From the NCBI GenBank assembly GCA_030641425.1, contig DAOWHM010000084.1, positions 1 through 6,319 on the forward strand: a stretch of 6,319 nucleotides of DNA, read 5' to 3'. How positions within the stretch are numbered: position 1 is the first letter of the stretch; each line of letters starts with the position of its first letter. Both the position numbers and the translations under genes were made by a program. Shown here one piece after another: positions 4,964 to 6,319 of this stretch. The notes under the pieces were generated by a model that worked only from the letters and a program-made list of their open reading frames with translations, was not told the origin of the DNA and did no database searches. This DNA comes from Candidatus Bathyarchaeota archaeon. Lineage in GTDB: Archaea > Thermoproteota > Bathyarchaeia > Bathyarchaeales > SOJC01.

Positions 4964-6298
4964 ATGAACTCGGAGCTTAAAACAATTCTATCAGAGGTTC
5001 TGCGAAGAACTACCCCTAGTCCTGATGAGAGAAACCGTGTTTTCAAGTTGGCAGAGAAGCTCAAAAGCAGATTAGGGAAAGCTGCAGAAAGAGAGGGAGT
5101 TGAAGTTGAAGTCCGCGTGGAAGGCTCAGTCGCTAAAGACACTTGGCTGAGGAAATCACCTGACATTGATATATTCATGTTAGTTCCTCCTACAGTGCCC
5201 AGAGAAACCTTTGAAACCCTCTATCTCAAGATAGCAAAAGCAGCCACAAAAGATGCAAAGCAAGTTGAACGATTTGCTGAACACCCTTACTTGGAAGCAA
5301 CAATCGACGGAATTCTCCTTAACTTAGTTCCCTGCTATCACGTGAAGAAAGGTGAGTGGATGAGCGCCACTGATCGCACTCCATTCCACACTGACTATGT
5401 GAAAGCATTGCTTAACGATAACCTTCGCGGTGAAATTCGACTCTTGAAGCAATTCATGAAGGGGATTGGAGTATACGGTGCAGAGATTAAAGTAGGAGGG
5501 TTCAGTGGCTACCTCTGCGAACTTCTAATACTTTATTACAGCTCTTTCAAACGTGCCCTCGAAGCCGCCTGCAACTGGAATGCTGGACAATCCATAGATA
5601 TTGAAGCTTACTATAAAGATGAAGTGAGACAGTTGAAGAGTATCTTTCAGGAACCTTTAGTCATAGTTGACCCGGTTGACAGAGAAAGGAACGCGGCGTC
5701 AGCTGTGAGACTACAAGCATTAAACGTGTTTATGGCAGCCTCGCGGAGGTTCTTGACGGCACCAAGCGAGAGTTTCTTTTATCCTCTTGAGACAAAGCCT
5801 TTCAGCTCACATGAACTCATGGAATCCTTTCAAAAAAGAAGGACAAGTTTCATTTTTGTGAGATTCGAGAAAGTAAATGTTGTGCCAGACGTTCTTTGGG
5901 GGCAGCTCTACAAATCGCAGAAATCACTGCGGAAATTTGTTAGTCGCCACGGGTTCAACATAGTTCATGATGCCGTTTGGAGCGACGAGAAGAACCTCAA
6001 CTTTTTCATCTTCGAGTTAGAGCATAAAGATCTGCCAAGTTTAAAGAAGCATCTTGGACCACCCTTGGTAAAGAAAGAGGACTGCAAGAGCTTTCTTAAG
6101 AAACATCTCGAATCAGATCGCACACTGTCAGGACCCCAAATTGAAGGTGGACGATGGATTGTGGATATAACAAGAGAATACACAGCTGTAGAAGATCTGC
6201 TTGCAGCACACCTGAGACATGGACGAAGAGGGCTAGGGATTGCTGAACACATCGCTCATGCTATAGAATCATCCCTCAATATTCTAGTCGACAAATAA
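4964..6298 (+). CDS. cca: CCA-adding enzyme, class I (archaeal tRNA nucleotidyltransferase)
   Basis: A 444-residue protein, full length for the archaeal class I enzyme that builds or repairs the 3'-terminal CCA of tRNA using CTP and ATP without a nucleic acid template. The nucleotidyltransferase head has the GS motif (G54, S55), KDTWLRKSPDIDIF with the metal-binding pair D67 and D69, and HPYLEA followed by LVPCYHV. The central segment RTPFHTDYV (138-146) and YGAEIKVGGFSGYLCELLI (171-189) are strongly family-specific; the remainder (about 260-444) corresponds to the body and tail domains that hold the tRNA. One point is odd: the third catalytic carboxylate, normally D in a DxVPCY context, is N120 (codon AAC, 5321-5323). 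The ATG at 4964 starts the usual N-terminal helix (EVLRRTTPSPDER) and has a weak GTGAT site 11 bases upstream. The stop TAA lies 21 bases from the window end. Confidence 0.96.
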   Translation: MNSELKTILSEVLRRTTPSPDERNRVFKLAEKLKSRLGKAAEREGVEVEVRVEGSVAKDTWLRKSPDIDIFMLVPPTVPRETFETLYLKIAKAATKDAKQVERFAEHPYLEATIDGILLNLVPCYHVKKGEWMSATDRTPFHTDYVKALLNDNLRGEIRLLKQFMKGIGVYGAEIKVGGFSGYLCELLILYYSSFKRALEAACNWNAGQSIDIEAYYKDEVRQLKSIFQEPLVIVDPVDRERNAASAVRLQALNVFMAASRRFLTAPSESFFYPLETKPFSSHELMESFQKRRTSFIFVRFEKVNVVPDVLWGQLYKSQKSLRKFVSRHGFNIVHDAVWSDEKNLNFFIFELEHKDLPSLKKHLGPPLVKKEDCKSFLKKHLESDRTLSGPQIEGGRWIVDITREYTAVEDLLAAHLRHGRRGLGIAEHIAHAIESSLNILVDK

Positions 6299-6319
6299 GT
6301 CCTCAAACGGTAACCACCA

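Noticed and set aside
5965..6252. Antisense 95-codon open frame opposite the end of cca
   Set aside because: It shows no family signature and lies inside the coding region of a full-length enzyme.
6299..6319. Window end reading ...CCACCA, as a possible tRNA 3' end
   Set aside because: No acceptor stem, T-loop or other tRNA element precedes it; the sequence directly before it is the coding end of cca.

Overview
The window is a compact stretch of archaeal chromosome. Every recognisable gene is an archaeal housekeeping family: PRPP synthase, the THUMP-type tRNA G10 methyltransferase, archaeal RNase Z, the archaea-specific UPF0200 and UPF0201 proteins, a ThpR/LigT-type 2H phosphoesterase and a class I (archaeal) CCA-adding enzyme. 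Start regions carry archaeal TATA boxes and Shine-Dalgarno sequences. The gene set and protein style would fit an uncultured TACK-type archaeon (for example Bathyarchaeia), but that placement is an impression and not a computed result. I see no mobile element, CRISPR array, rRNA or tRNA gene.

Layout. (1) Plus strand, 1-2405: the 3' end of prs, then the tRNA G10 methyltransferase gene (start overlaps the prs stop by one base), then rnz (ATG directly follows the methyltransferase stop). This is a tightly packed probable operon. (2) Minus strand, 4290-2402: a P-loop kinase-like UPF0200 gene overlaps a UPF0201 gene by 26 bases. After a short gap with its own TATA box comes a 35-codon mini-ORF that looks like the decayed start of a Rossmann-fold dehydrogenase, followed by an endonuclease IV/sugar-isomerase-type TIM-barrel gene. 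The stop of that gene overlaps the rnz stop by four bases. (3) Plus strand, 4380-6298: thpR then cca, divergent from the UPF0200 gene and apparently sharing one palindromic TATA element with it.

Functional theme. tRNA maturation dominates: G10 methylation, 3'-trailer removal by RNase Z and 3'-CCA addition. A 2H phosphodiesterase/ligase family linked to RNA 2',3'-cyclic phosphates and a UPF0201 protein with a proposed RNA-binding fold sit beside them. PRPP supply and the TIM-barrel enzyme are less obviously connected.

The points most worth checking are an Asp-to-Asn change at the expected third catalytic carboxylate of the CCA enzyme, the mini-ORF remnant ahead of the TIM-barrel gene, the overlapping UPF0200/UPF0201 pair (fused into one protein in some archaea), and the apparently bidirectional TATA box. 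I do not see a clearly new multi-gene system here.
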